NCBI RefSeq assembly: GCF_017815135.1
Contig: NZ_JAGJCF010000002.1
Location: 372,001-436,000, forward strand
DNA length: 64,000 nucleotides
Reading direction: 5' to 3'
From: Jiella mangrovi
GTDB taxonomy: Bacteria > Pseudomonadota > Alphaproteobacteria > Rhizobiales > Rhizobiaceae
This document shows, piece after piece, positions 42,182-53,474 of this stretch (positions within the stretch are counted from its first letter, which is position 1; each line of letters begins with the position of its first letter). The position numbers and the translations under genes are program-made. The notes beneath the pieces were generated by a model. The model did no database searches. It had not been told where the DNA came from and saw nothing but the letters and a program-made list of their open reading frames with translations.

Positions 42182-44425
42182 ATGAACACAGCCAGACTGG
42201 CAGCTTCGACTGCCGCCTTCGCCCTTCTCCTCGGGCTCTCCCTTCCCGCATTGGCTCAGGACGCCGCTTCGCCCGACGCGCAGCCGCAGGCCACAGAGCC
42301 CGCGGGCGACAGCTCCGCCGATGCACAATCCCCGGCCGACGCGCCTGCAGATCAGGCAGCGCCCGACCAGGCGGGCAATCAGGAGACGGGCAGCAATGCG
42401 GCCGCGACCGCGGCGCCGGACGCAAATGCCAGCGCAACGCAGACGACCACCGAGCCGACCAAGGGCGGCGGCAGCGTCGAGCGTCCGGCCGGCGCGGCTG
42501 ATGCGACCGAGGGCAGCGCAGGCGAGACCGCCGGCGGCGAGAGCCAAAGCGCGACCACCGAGGCCCGCAAGCCGCAGAAGCCCGACGCCTGGATGGAGGA
42601 CACCAACAGCTGGGCGACCTTCAATGGCGACATCAGGGCGCAGAAATATTCCCCGGCCGACCAGATCACGCCCGACAATGTCGAAAATCTCGAAAAGGTC
42701 TGGGAGTATCACACCGGCGACGTCTCGGATGGCTCGGGCGACGTCCCGACCACCGTCTGGTCGGCGACGCCGCTGTTCGTCAACGACACGCTCTATCTCG
42801 GCACGCCCTTCTACAACATCATCGCGCTGGAGCCGGACACCGGCAAGGAGAAGTGGCGGTTCAACCCCCACGCCAAGCTCGAGGCGCTGACCCAGCCGGC
42901 GATGAAGAATCGTGGCGTCGCCTACTGGCAGGCCGAAGAGCCCAAGCAAGGCGAAGCCTGCCAGAAGATGGTCTATATCGGCACCATGGACGCCAAGCTC
43001 TACGGCGTCGACGCCGACACCGGCAAGCCCTGCGCCTCCTTCGGCAAGGACGGCATGCTCGACGTCAACCAGTGGAACACGGTCAACGACAAATGGCCGC
43101 TGTCGCTGCTCCAGGCCGCGACCGTCTATCACGACACGCTGTTTCTCGGCTGGGCCGGCAAGGACTGGACCAACTCTGCCGCCCCTCCCGGCACCGTCTT
43201 TGCCCTCGACGCCAAGACCGGCAAGCTGAAGTGGATGTTCCACGCGCTGCCCGAGGACGTCATCTCCAAGACCGGCACGGCAAACGTCTGGGCGTCCATG
43301 TCGGTTGATCCCGAGCGTGGGCTCCTCTACATCCCGATCTCCTCGCCGAGCCCGAACTATTACGGCGGCGACCGCAAGGAAAAGCTGCCGCTGGCGACGT
43401 CGGTGACGGCGCTCGACACCGACACCGGCAAGGTGGTGTGGAGCCGCCAGCTCGTCCATCACGACATCTGGGACTACGACACCGATGCCCCGCCGACGCT
43501 GGTCGACATAAAGAAGGACGGCAAGACCATCCCGGCCCTCGTCCAGACCTCCAAGCAGGGCTTCATCTACGTCCTCAACCGCGAGACCGGCGAGCCGGTC
43601 TATCCGATCGAGGAGCGGCGGGTGCCCGCCTCCGACGTTCCGGGCGAGGAAGCCTCGCCGACCCAGCCCTTCGTCGACAAGCCGGCTCCGGTGATCGACG
43701 AAGGCTGGCCAGGCGTCTCGGCGCTGGCCGATGCCGTCGGCTTCGGCGAATGCTCGCGGCGGGCCAAGGAGTATCGCTGGGAAGGCCGCTTCACCCCGCC
43801 GAGCCTTCAGGGCACCATCGCCTATCCGCCGACCACCGGCGGCTCGCAATGGGGCGGCGGCGCCATCGATCCCAATACGGGGATCTACGTCGTCAATTCC
43901 AACTCCGTCGTGCAGATCTACACGCTGATCCCGCGCGAGGAATTCCAGCAGAAGAGCCAGGACGGCGAGACCTCGGGCTATTACGCCCAGGGCGACGCCA
44001 AATACGCCTTCAAGCTGGAGACCTTCCTCAACTGGGCCGGCATGCCCTGCTGGAACGGCCCCTATGGCAAGATCGCGGCCTATGACCTGAAGACCGGCGA
44101 GCGGCTGTGGAACGAGCCCTTCGGCCAGGTTCAGAAATACGGCTTCTACATGCCGGAATCCTGGGGCTCGGTGACGATCGGCGCGCCTGTCATCACCAAG
44201 TCCGGCCTGATCTTCATCGGCGCCTCGATGGACTCACGCGTGAGGGCGCTGGATCTGAAGACCGGCAAGGTCCTGTGGAAAGCCCTCGTCGACGCCCCCG
44301 CCGTCGCCATGCCGGCTGTCTACACCTACAAGGGCCGGCAATACGTGACCTTCGTCGCCGGCGGCAACACGATCCTGTTGCCGACAGTGAGCGATCAGGT
44401 GGTGACCTACGCGCTGCCGAAGTAG
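42182..44425 (+). CDS. PQQ-dependent dehydrogenase, glucose/quinate/shikimate family
   Basis: 747 residues. A signal peptide (1-25, LSLPALAQ) sends it to the periplasm, followed by an Ala/Asp/Thr-rich linker of about 115 residues and an eight-bladed propeller. Diagnostic blocks of the GCD/quinate branch: HHDIWDYDTDAPPTLVDI with the catalytic Asp, GFIYVLNRETGEPVYPIEERRVP, SPTQPF and RFTPPSLQGT. It oxidises a sugar, alcohol or cyclitol and passes electrons to ubiquinone or a cytochrome; substrate not predictable. A signal peptide replaces the usual membrane domain, which seems to be encoded separately upstream. No pqq synthesis genes are in the window. Confidence 0.9.
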   Translation: MNTARLAASTAAFALLLGLSLPALAQDAASPDAQPQATEPAGDSSADAQSPADAPADQAAPDQAGNQETGSNAAATAAPDANASATQTTTEPTKGGGSVERPAGAADATEGSAGETAGGESQSATTEARKPQKPDAWMEDTNSWATFNGDIRAQKYSPADQITPDNVENLEKVWEYHTGDVSDGSGDVPTTVWSATPLFVNDTLYLGTPFYNIIALEPDTGKEKWRFNPHAKLEALTQPAMKNRGVAYWQAEEPKQGEACQKMVYIGTMDAKLYGVDADTGKPCASFGKDGMLDVNQWNTVNDKWPLSLLQAATVYHDTLFLGWAGKDWTNSAAPPGTVFALDAKTGKLKWMFHALPEDVISKTGTANVWASMSVDPERGLLYIPISSPSPNYYGGDRKEKLPLATSVTALDTDTGKVVWSRQLVHHDIWDYDTDAPPTLVDIKKDGKTIPALVQTSKQGFIYVLNRETGEPVYPIEERRVPASDVPGEEASPTQPFVDKPAPVIDEGWPGVSALADAVGFGECSRRAKEYRWEGRFTPPSLQGTIAYPPTTGGSQWGGGAIDPNTGIYVVNSNSVVQIYTLIPREEFQQKSQDGETSGYYAQGDAKYAFKLETFLNWAGMPCWNGPYGKIAAYDLKTGERLWNEPFGQVQKYGFYMPESWGSVTIGAPVITKSGLIFIGASMDSRVRALDLKTGKVLWKALVDAPAVAMPAVYTYKGRQYVTFVAGGNTILLPTVSDQVVTYALPK

Positions 44426-44457
44426 GGCGGCGCGAAACGTCTGACGACGGGAACTCA

Positions 44458-44491
44458 GGCGGGTTCGGCGATATGGCCGGCCCGCCTTTTT
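44458..44491 (+). terminator. rho-independent terminator of the PQQ dehydrogenase gene
   Basis: GGCGGG (44458-44463) pairs with CCCGCC (44481-44486), with an inner GGC/GCC, and is followed by TTTTT. It lies 32 bases after the stop. Confidence 0.85.
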
Positions 44492-44647
44492 CGTGTGCTG
44501 TCGGCCGAGAGCTTCGTTTCACGTCGATCGACGACTCTCGCGCCTTGCAGGACACTCGGTCATCTGACCGGCCCGGTCCAAACGCGGATATTCCACCCTC
44601 ACTTGGCATGGGGTAGGATCCGGCGAACAAGCTGGATCGCAGCGCTC

Positions 44648-45550
44648 ATGGATATCGAAACGGATCCGCACGGCGAAGCCTGGAAGCGGCTCCTGCCGCT
44701 GGCGCGACGTGACACGCGCTCGCTCGGCCGGGAGGACGACGTGCCGTGGATCTACGCCTTCGTCGCCCGCCAACGCGAACACTTCAAGGCGATGACGCTG
44801 CCGAGCGACGGGCTCGTGCTGCTGCTCGAAGGCACGAAAGAGGTCTGGTTCGGCATTGAGCAGACGACCTTTGGCGCGGGAGAGGCATTCGTCGCCAGCG
44901 CGGGCGTCACGATGGACGTCACCAACCTGCCTAATCCGACATCGGGTCACTACCGTGCCCTTTTCGTCCGGTTGCCGCGCCCTCTCCTTGTGGAGGCTGC
45001 CCGACGCTGGCCCCAGTTCGTCGGTCAATCGACGTTTGGGCCGAGGTCCCTTGCGGTGGATCCGACCCTGGTCGATGCGCTGCTCCATGCGTTCGGCGGG
45101 GACGATCGAGCGGTCCGCCGTCTCGTCTCCCCGCAACTTGCCCAGCATCGCTGTCTCGAACTCGTTCTCGTGCTTGCCGAAAGGGGAGCCCTGTCGCTGA
45201 CCCCCAAATACGCCGGTCAGTCGACCGCCGATGCCGTGCGTCAGCTCTTGCGGCACCGCCTGCACCATCCCTGGACCGTGAGCGATGTCGCTCGGCGGCT
45301 CGATTGCTCGCAGGCTACCCTGCGGCGCCGGCTGCGGGCCGAAGGCGAGAGCTTCGCAAAGCTCCTGTTGTCCGAACGTCTGGCGGCGGCTCGCATCCTT
45401 CTGGCCGAGCGCGGCGCCGAGGTCGCCGACACGCTGGCCGCGACGGGCTTTGCCTCGCGCTCGCACTTCGCTGCGAACTATCGCCGCCTCTATGGCGAAG
45501 TGCCGTCGAGTGCCCGCCATCGCCATAAAGGGCCACCAGCACCGGCTTGA
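44648..45550 (+). CDS. AraC-family transcriptional regulator
   Basis: 300 residues from the ATG at 44648. The N-terminal cupin-like sensing part (about 30-180) is followed by two helix-turn-helix motifs at the C-terminus (TVSDVARRLDCSQATLRRRLRAEGESF at about 203-229; VADTLAATGFASRSHFAANYRRLYGEVPS at about 252-280). The C-terminal part fits the AraC/XylS DNA-binding domain. It lies between the PQQ enzyme and the PEBP gene, all on the plus strand; targets are unknown. A longer frame upstream to 44495 is open but overlaps the region just after the terminator. Confidence 0.88.
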   Translation: MDIETDPHGEAWKRLLPLARRDTRSLGREDDVPWIYAFVARQREHFKAMTLPSDGLVLLLEGTKEVWFGIEQTTFGAGEAFVASAGVTMDVTNLPNPTSGHYRALFVRLPRPLLVEAARRWPQFVGQSTFGPRSLAVDPTLVDALLHAFGGDDRAVRRLVSPQLAQHRCLELVLVLAERGALSLTPKYAGQSTADAVRQLLRHRLHHPWTVSDVARRLDCSQATLRRRLRAEGESFAKLLLSERLAAARILLAERGAEVADTLAATGFASRSHFAANYRRLYGEVPSSARHRHKGPPAPA

Positions 45551-45643
45551 TCGTTTTCGGCGCATTTTCGATCGCCTCGGGCCGTCTCGCGGGGCTCCCG
45601 GCAGATAGCTCTTCTCGGTGCGCAACCGACAAGGAGCCCGCCC

Positions 45644-46339
45644 ATGCGCTACTCGACCCCCATACGCTGCTCGATTTACGCATTCGTCGCCCCCATTCTC
45701 TTCGTCACGGCATGTTCGGCCGCGGATCTGACCGTTTCGATGGGCGACGCTGCGCCGGACACGATCATGCCTGACCGCCACGCCTTCTGTCCGCCGAACG
45801 GCACGAACCCGGCCAACATCAGTCCTGCCGTCACGTGGTCCGCAGGGCCGGAGGGAACGCGATCCTATGCCCTGCGCATGCAGGACCAGGATGTACCCGC
45901 AGCGCTCGACCAGATCGAGAAGCCCGGCGTCGTCATTGCGAGGGACGCGCCCCGGATCGCCGTCGACCATTGGATTCTGGCTGACATCCCGGCCGACAGG
46001 CGATCGCTCGCGGAAGGAGAAGACAGCGACGGCTTCACCAAGGGCGGCAAGCCGACCGGGCCGACAAGCCATGGCGTGCGCGGGGCGAACGTCTATGCCA
46101 GCTTCTTCGCCTCCAAGCCCGACATGGTGGGCCCATATGGGGGCTACGACGGCCCTTGCCCCCCGCGCAACGACGAGAGACCCCATCGCTATACCGTCAA
46201 GGTCTTCGCGCTCGACATCGAGCAACTCGCGCTGCCCGAAGGATTCACGGGCGACGTCCTGGCGGACGCGATGCGGGGGCACATCCTCGCCGAGGGTTCC
46301 GTCACCACCACCTACAGTCGTTGGGAGGGTCCGAAATGA
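45644..46339 (+). CDS. YbhB/YbcL-type PEBP family protein, exported
   Basis: 231 residues. The N-terminal signal sequence ends VTAC-SAAD; the VTAC could be a lipobox, making this a lipoprotein, or a plain signal peptidase I site. The PEBP core has MQDQDVPA (ligand-site Asp), VDHWILADIP, KPTGPTSHGVRG and YGGYDGPCPPRNDERPHRYTVKVFALD. The bacterial family binds small anionic or lipid ligands; its role is not established. ATGA overlap with the downstream methyltransferase. Confidence 0.9.
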   Translation: MRYSTPIRCSIYAFVAPILFVTACSAADLTVSMGDAAPDTIMPDRHAFCPPNGTNPANISPAVTWSAGPEGTRSYALRMQDQDVPAALDQIEKPGVVIARDAPRIAVDHWILADIPADRRSLAEGEDSDGFTKGGKPTGPTSHGVRGANVYASFFASKPDMVGPYGGYDGPCPPRNDERPHRYTVKVFALDIEQLALPEGFTGDVLADAMRGHILAEGSVTTTYSRWEGPK

Positions 46340-47100
46340 GCCGCAGCCAGCACGAACTCGTCAACGCCCAGTTCGGTCCTCAGGCCAATGCCTATGTGGC
46401 CAGCCCCGTGCACGCAACCGGCGCAGATCTTGAGCGGATCGGGGCCCTTGCCGCCGCGAACCGTCCGGTCCGCGCACTGGATCTGGGAACCGGCGGCGGG
46501 CACGTCGCCTATGTCCTCGCGCCCCATGCCGGAACGGTCGTCGCCTGCGACCTGTCCTCCGACATGGTCGCAGCCGTGGAGCGGGAAGCGGTGCGCCGGA
46601 GCCTTCAGAATGTCACGGGAACGGTCGCGCCCGCCGAACGACTGCCTTTTTCAGATGCCGAGTTCGACCTCGCTGCCAGTCGCTTCTCGGCGCATCATTG
46701 GGCCGATGTGGCGCGCGGGCTGCGAGAAACGCGCCGCGTTCTGAAAGCCGGCGGAACGGCCGTCTTCGTCGACGTCGTCGGACCGCCGGTGGCCGCGCTC
46801 GACAGTCATCTGCAAGCCGTGGAGCTCCTGCGAGACCCCTCCCACGTCCGCGACTACCGCCCGTCCGAATGGACCGCGATGCTGGAGGAGGCCGGCTTTC
46901 GCATCAATGAGGTTCAAACCTGGAAACTGCGCATGGAGTTTGCCTCTTGGACGACACGCATCGCCACGCCGCCCGCCTCCGTCGCCGCGATCCGATCGCT
47001 ACAGACCGGCGGCGCGGCCACGACCACGGCCTACTTTGCGATCGAGCCGGACGGCTCGTTCGAAATAGATGTTGCCTGGTTCGGGGCGACCGCCATCTAG
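46336..47100 (+). CDS. SAM-dependent class I methyltransferase
   Basis: 254 residues. Motif [21 protein letters not shown] at about 46-65, then [11 protein letters not shown]; motif post-I and [20 protein letters not shown]; motif [19 protein letters not shown]. The UbiE/Methyltransf_11 type with unknown acceptor. GGGAGGG lies eight bases before the ATG, which overlaps the PEBP stop. The end is 91 bases from the convergent aacS stop. Confidence 0.88.
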   Translation: MSRSQHELVNAQFGPQANAYVASPVHATGADLERIGALAAANRPVRALDLGTGGGHVAYVLAPHAGTVVACDLSSDMVAAVEREAVRRSLQNVTGTVAPAERLPFSDAEFDLAASRFSAHHWADVARGLRETRRVLKAGGTAVFVDVVGPPVAALDSHLQAVELLRDPSHVRDYRPSEWTAMLEEAGFRINEVQTWKLRMEFASWTTRIATPPASVAAIRSLQTGGAATTTAYFAIEPDGSFEIDVAWFGATAI

Positions 47101-47191
47101 GCGTCGTGAAGCTCTGCTTCCGCTCCTGCCAACCGGAGGCGGCCTGACTGCTCTCCGCTAATCACAGCCGCCTCATGCCTGAGACACAAAC

Positions 47192-49144
<1,953 letters not shown>

Positions 49145-49332
49145 TTCCAGAACTCCCGCCAGCCGCCTTGCTGGTGCCATACCCATGTAACAAAGGCAAC
49201 GAAGCCGTCTATCCCCCGGCAGCGTCGACGGGAAAACCGCGCAGTCGGGCCGCTAGCCGCTTTCGCGGATGCCGGCGCGGGGCTAGTGAGGACCGGACAG
49301 ATTGCCGGACAGATTGATGGAGACCCCACGGC

Positions 49333-51174
49333 GTGCGACCTGACTGGCCAGCCCCGACCACCCAGGCGGATTTGCCGGGAAAACCGCGCCGGCGCGCGTT
49401 GTGGCGGTGGCTGACGGTCGGGGTCGGCTCGGCCCTTGCCGTCTTCGTCCTGCTCGCGGCCCTGCTGCCCGGCCTCGTCCTTGGCTCCGATGCCGCCCGC
49501 GCCCTCGTCGTCGATCGTCTCGAGGCGCTGACGGGCCAGCACGTTTCGATCGACGGCCGCATCGACTTCGCCGTCCTGCCCCGCGCGCGCCTCAGCCTCG
49601 ACCACGTCCGGTTCGGCGACGGCGAGTTCACCATCGATACCCTCGTCGCCAATTTCAGTCTTCTCGACGTGTTTTCCGGCGATGGCGACATTTCGCGTCT
49701 CGTTCTGGTGCGGCCGGAATGGCGGGTCTCAGAGGCCGAGCCGCAATCCGAGAGCGTTTTGCCGGGAACCGGCGGCAGTCTTCTCGCCGGGCTCCACTCA
49801 TTGCTGTCGCGGATGCAAGGCATTCACGACGTCGAAATCCGCGACGGGCTGTTCCGGCCCACCGGACAAAGATTTGCGCAGCGGCGCGGTGTCAGCAATG
49901 CCAATGTCAAGATCGCCCAGTCGGGCTCGGCGGACCGATTGAGCGTTTCCGGCAGCTTCGTCTGGAACGGCCAACCGACCACGGTGGATCTCGACGTCGA
50001 AGCCGACCGGCCGCTCCGGCAGGGCGGCCAGAGCAATGTCGATTTCAGCCTCGATTCGCCGGCCCTTGCCGCCAAGTTTTCCGGCGTGGTCCAGCTTCAG
50101 AACTTTCGCCAGGCCCAAGGCCGGCTCAGCCTCGTCACCCAGTCCTTCAGCCGTGGGATCGAATGGCTCTTCGCCCCGGAAACGCAGATCCCCGAACTCG
50201 GTGCCGTCGATCTTGCGGGCGATCTCTTCCTCGAAGGCGGCAATGCCGAACTTCGCCAGGCCGATCTGCGGATCGGCGGGTCCGAAGGGCGCGGCGCGAT
50301 GGAGGCTCGCTTCGAAGGCGATACGCCCGTCATCGGCGGAACCCTCGCCTTCAACGATCTCAATCTCACGCCGATCGCCCGCTCGATCGCCCCCTATCCC
50401 CGCAACGCCCTGGATTTCGAGCGCCCGTTGGGTGTCGATTTCGCCACCGCCATCCAGATGGAGATCAGGCTCTCGGCCAGCGAACTCACACTCGGCACCG
50501 TGCCGTTCCAGGACGTCGCAGCCGTGATCAGCGCCGCGAACGGCGTCGCCAAGCTCGATGTGGGAGACGCAACGCTGTTCGGCGGGCGCGCGCAGGCCGC
50601 CATCACCGTCGACGGGCGCGCCAGCGAGCCGCGGGTGGAAGGCTGGGTCAACGCCAGCGGCATCGACGCGGCACCCCTGATGTCCGTTCTGTCGATCCGT
50701 TCGATCGCCCTCACCGGCACCTCGACGATCCGGGCGAAACTCGAGGCGCCGGCGGAGAATTGGCACGCGATACTTTCGGGGCTCGATGTCACCGCCCATC
50801 TGGAAGCGAACAACGGCGCGATTTCGGGTTTCGATCCGAGTGTCTTCGCAGAACCGGGCGCGCGGCCGCTCCGGGCAGGAACGCAGGACGGATCGATCCC
50901 CTTCTCGGCCCTCGATGCGGAAATCACTCTGAACGGCACGACGATCGACTTCGACCGAATGACGCTCGCAAATGACGGCGGCAAACTGAGCGCCAGCGGC
51001 AGATATTTCGCGCAGACCAACGACATCGACGTTGCCGGCAATTTCGAGGCTCTGACCGCAGCTCTCGCTTCGACCGCCCCCTCACCGGCCGCCGCTCCCA
51101 AGCGGATCGAATTCACGATGAGGGGCGAATGGCCGGACCCCGCCGTCACGACCGCGCCAAGCGCGGTCGAATGA
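49333..51174 (+). CDS. AsmA family outer-membrane biogenesis protein
   Basis: 613 residues. A single N-terminal signal-anchor helix (about 26-50, LTVGVGSALAVFVLLAALLPGLVLG), then a long periplasmic beta-rich part with the AsmA start LEALTGQHVSIDGRIDFAVLPRARLSLDHVRF. AsmA-like proteins are related to VPS13/TamB lipid-transfer proteins and affect outer-membrane lipid balance. GTG start at 49333. Its last 46 bases overlap an upstream-open frame of the next gene, whose own start lies further on. Confidence 0.88.
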   Translation: MRPDWPAPTTQADLPGKPRRRALWRWLTVGVGSALAVFVLLAALLPGLVLGSDAARALVVDRLEALTGQHVSIDGRIDFAVLPRARLSLDHVRFGDGEFTIDTLVANFSLLDVFSGDGDISRLVLVRPEWRVSEAEPQSESVLPGTGGSLLAGLHSLLSRMQGIHDVEIRDGLFRPTGQRFAQRRGVSNANVKIAQSGSADRLSVSGSFVWNGQPTTVDLDVEADRPLRQGGQSNVDFSLDSPALAAKFSGVVQLQNFRQAQGRLSLVTQSFSRGIEWLFAPETQIPELGAVDLAGDLFLEGGNAELRQADLRIGGSEGRGAMEARFEGDTPVIGGTLAFNDLNLTPIARSIAPYPRNALDFERPLGVDFATAIQMEIRLSASELTLGTVPFQDVAAVISAANGVAKLDVGDATLFGGRAQAAITVDGRASEPRVEGWVNASGIDAAPLMSVLSIRSIALTGTSTIRAKLEAPAENWHAILSGLDVTAHLEANNGAISGFDPSVFAEPGARPLRAGTQDGSIPFSALDAEITLNGTTIDFDRMTLANDGGKLSASGRYFAQTNDIDVAGNFEALTAALASTAPSPAAAPKRIEFTMRGEWPDPAVTTAPSAVE

Positions 51175-51296
51175 ACGGCCGGTCAGGTGCAAGGCCGGGC
51201 GAGTGCGACGGGCCAGACATCGCGCCGCCGCCGATCTCGGCTCGCTCAAGCTCCAGAGCGCAAACTCGCCGGGATCGCCAGAGGATCAAACCTTCA

Positions 51297-52625
51297 ATGC
51301 CGAACACGAAACGAATTTGGCCCATGCTGCGCGCCGGATCTGCCATCAACGCCATCGTCGATCATGACGCGCGCCGAAGAAGCCCAGGGACAGCTCGTGC
51401 GCGGCGCCTGATCGCCGGCCTCGCCCTTGCGGCCGTCAGCCTCATCGCCTCGCAAGCGCCGCTCGCGGCCCAATCGGTCATCAAGCTCGGCTCGACATCT
51501 GCCGGAACCACGGCAAGCGCCAAGACCGAGACAGGCTGTGACACCGCCGACTATCACGCCGCGCTTTCGGCCATCCGGGCAGGCGAGTATGCCGCGATCG
51601 CAAATGCGCGCAACGAGGCAGGCAAGCCGGACGCCAGACTGCCCGGACGGCTGCTATTCAATCCGATCATGGCTCCGAAGACCCGAGAAGCCCGACAAGC
51701 GCTGATGGCGGCAAACAAGCTCGCGCGCTCGAAGAACCGTCCGAGCTGGATGGCGAGCAGCGATTCGCGCTGGATCATCAAGGAAGTCTCCAACGAGCTG
51801 GGCCGCTATCTCGCCCAGGACGAGACGCCCTATCTGTGTTACGGCGTGCCGGATTATCTCAAGACGATGCGCAGCTATCTCGCGCGGGCCGGCGGCGACG
51901 CGGCCTCGCTCGATGCTTTGAAGACAGTGCAGGCCGCCATCGCCTCAAACAAGATCAATGCCGCGCTCGAAGAGATGCGCCCCGTCCCGCTGCCGAAGCC
52001 CGCGCCCGAAAAGCCCGACGACAGCCTGATGGCGGCCGGAGAGTTGCGGCCGGCAATGGGACTGTCGCAGACCGACGCGGTCACCGCTCCCGCCGACAAG
52101 CCGCAGGGTGCGAGCGACGGGACATCCCCCTCGAGCGACGACGCTGCAATGTCGTCGAACGGCAATGGGCCGGCGCCAGTCGTGAACGCCGACCTGCCGC
52201 CCTTGACCGCGCCCGAACCGATCAAGCTGTCGAGCGACGCCGATCGACTTGCAGCCCTCGATCAGGTGATGGAGGCCGCGCGCCAGAGCGGCGCGCTGTT
52301 CGGTGAGACGTCAGACCGGGCACCGAACCAGACGGCCGCCCTGTCGACACCGGGCGCGGTGACCGCGACCGACGAGACGGCCGATCCCCGGCCGGTGCTC
52401 GACGAACTGGCCGCCCTGCGGCCTCTCGTCTACGGGGCACGGCCGGCGATCACCGACATCTCCGTCCGTCGCCGGCTGATCGACACCTTCTCCGCGATCG
52501 AAGTGCTCGACTATCTCGACCACCGTCCGGCGGAATACGAGACGTCTGTCCCGGCGGCGATCGGGCGTACCCTCGACGCCATCTCCAGCGCCAATGAAAA
52601 GACCTGCGGCTGTGCGTCGAACTGA
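51297..52625 (+). CDS. secreted protein of unknown function
   Basis: 442 residues from the ATG at 51297 (MPNTKRIWPMLRAGSAIN...). A positively charged start and a hydrophobic stretch at about 36-55 (LIAGLALAAVSLIASQAPLAA) look like an export signal. A helical folded part with four cysteines (ETGCDTADYHAALSAIRAGEY; PYLCYGVPDYLKT) is followed by a disordered Pro/Ala/Asp-rich part (about 215-330) and a C-terminal helical piece ending TCGCASN. I do not recognise a family. The frame is open upstream to 51129 but that stretch is Arg-rich and looks non-coding. Convergent with potI. Confidence 0.65.
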   Translation: MPNTKRIWPMLRAGSAINAIVDHDARRRSPGTARARRLIAGLALAAVSLIASQAPLAAQSVIKLGSTSAGTTASAKTETGCDTADYHAALSAIRAGEYAAIANARNEAGKPDARLPGRLLFNPIMAPKTREARQALMAANKLARSKNRPSWMASSDSRWIIKEVSNELGRYLAQDETPYLCYGVPDYLKTMRSYLARAGGDAASLDALKTVQAAIASNKINAALEEMRPVPLPKPAPEKPDDSLMAAGELRPAMGLSQTDAVTAPADKPQGASDGTSPSSDDAAMSSNGNGPAPVVNADLPPLTAPEPIKLSSDADRLAALDQVMEAARQSGALFGETSDRAPNQTAALSTPGAVTATDETADPRPVLDELAALRPLVYGARPAITDISVRRRLIDTFSAIEVLDYLDHRPAEYETSVPAAIGRTLDAISSANEKTCGCASN

Positions 52626-52655
52626 CCGGCGCCTCCAGCGAGCAGGCCGGCGCGT

Positions 52656-53474
52656 TCAGCCCATCGCGGCCATGCGCTCGTTGCGGGCTTCGCGCACCAG
52701 CCGCCGCTTGTTGATCAGCGCGGCGATGACGACACCCGTCGAGACGATCGCGATCAGGATCGTACAGACGGCGTTGATTTCCGGAGTCACACCCAGCCGG
52801 ACCTGGCTGTAGATCTTCATCGGCAGCGTCGTCGCCCCCGGCCCGGTGGTGAAGGAGGCGATGACGAGGTCGTCGATCGAAAGGGTGAAGGCGAGCATCC
52901 AGCCGGCCGCGACGGCCGGCCAGATCAAGGGCAGCGTGACCTTGAAGAAGGTCACCGTCGGCGTTGCGCCAAGATCCATGGCCGCGTCCTCCAGCGACCG
53001 GTCGAACGAGGTCAGGCGCGACTGCACGACCACCGTGACGAAGCACATGGTGAAGCTGATATGGGCCAGCGTGACGGTCACGAAGCCGCGGTTGAGATCG
53101 AGGGCGACGAAGAGCAGAAGCAGCGACAGGCCGGTGATCACTTCCGGCATGACCAGCGGCGCGTAGACCATGCCGGTCATCAGCGTCCGGCCATGAAAGC
53201 GCTTGTAGCGCGACAGCGCGATGGCTGCCATGGTGCCGAGGACGGTGGCGATGGTCGCCGACAGCAGCCCGACCTTCAACGTGACCCAGGCCGCGTCGAG
53301 AAGGCCGCGATTGTTCCATAACTCCCGGTACCAGACCGTGGAGAATCCCGCCCAGACCGTCACCAGCCGCGAGGCGTTGAAGGAATAGATCACCAGAAGC
53401 AGGATCGGCAGATAGAGGAAGGTAAAGCCGAACACCATCGAGACGACATTGAACTTCGACAGCCGCCAGGTCAT
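52656..53474 (-). CDS. potI: putrescine/spermidine ABC transporter permease
   Basis: 272 residues, six membrane segments, EAA loop LEDAAMDLGATPTVTFFKVTLPLIWPAV at about 166-193. The start MTWRLSKFNVVS at 53474 overlaps the potH stop by one base (TGATG), so the two are translated together. A longer open frame upstream is the shadow of potH. Last gene of the pot operon. Confidence 0.93.
   Translation of the reverse strand: MTWRLSKFNVVSMVFGFTFLYLPILLLVIYSFNASRLVTVWAGFSTVWYRELWNNRGLLDAAWVTLKVGLLSATIATVLGTMAAIALSRYKRFHGRTLMTGMVYAPLVMPEVITGLSLLLLFVALDLNRGFVTVTLAHISFTMCFVTVVVQSRLTSFDRSLEDAAMDLGATPTVTFFKVTLPLIWPAVAAGWMLAFTLSIDDLVIASFTTGPGATTLPMKIYSQVRLGVTPEINAVCTILIAIVSTGVVIAALINKRRLVREARNERMAAMG

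Noticed and set aside
42182-44425. Methanol dehydrogenase (MxaF/XoxF) identity for the PQQ enzyme
   Set aside because: The HHDIWDYD, GFIYVLNRETGEPV and SPTQPF blocks belong to the glucose/quinate branch, and no cytochrome or xoxJ-like gene is adjacent.
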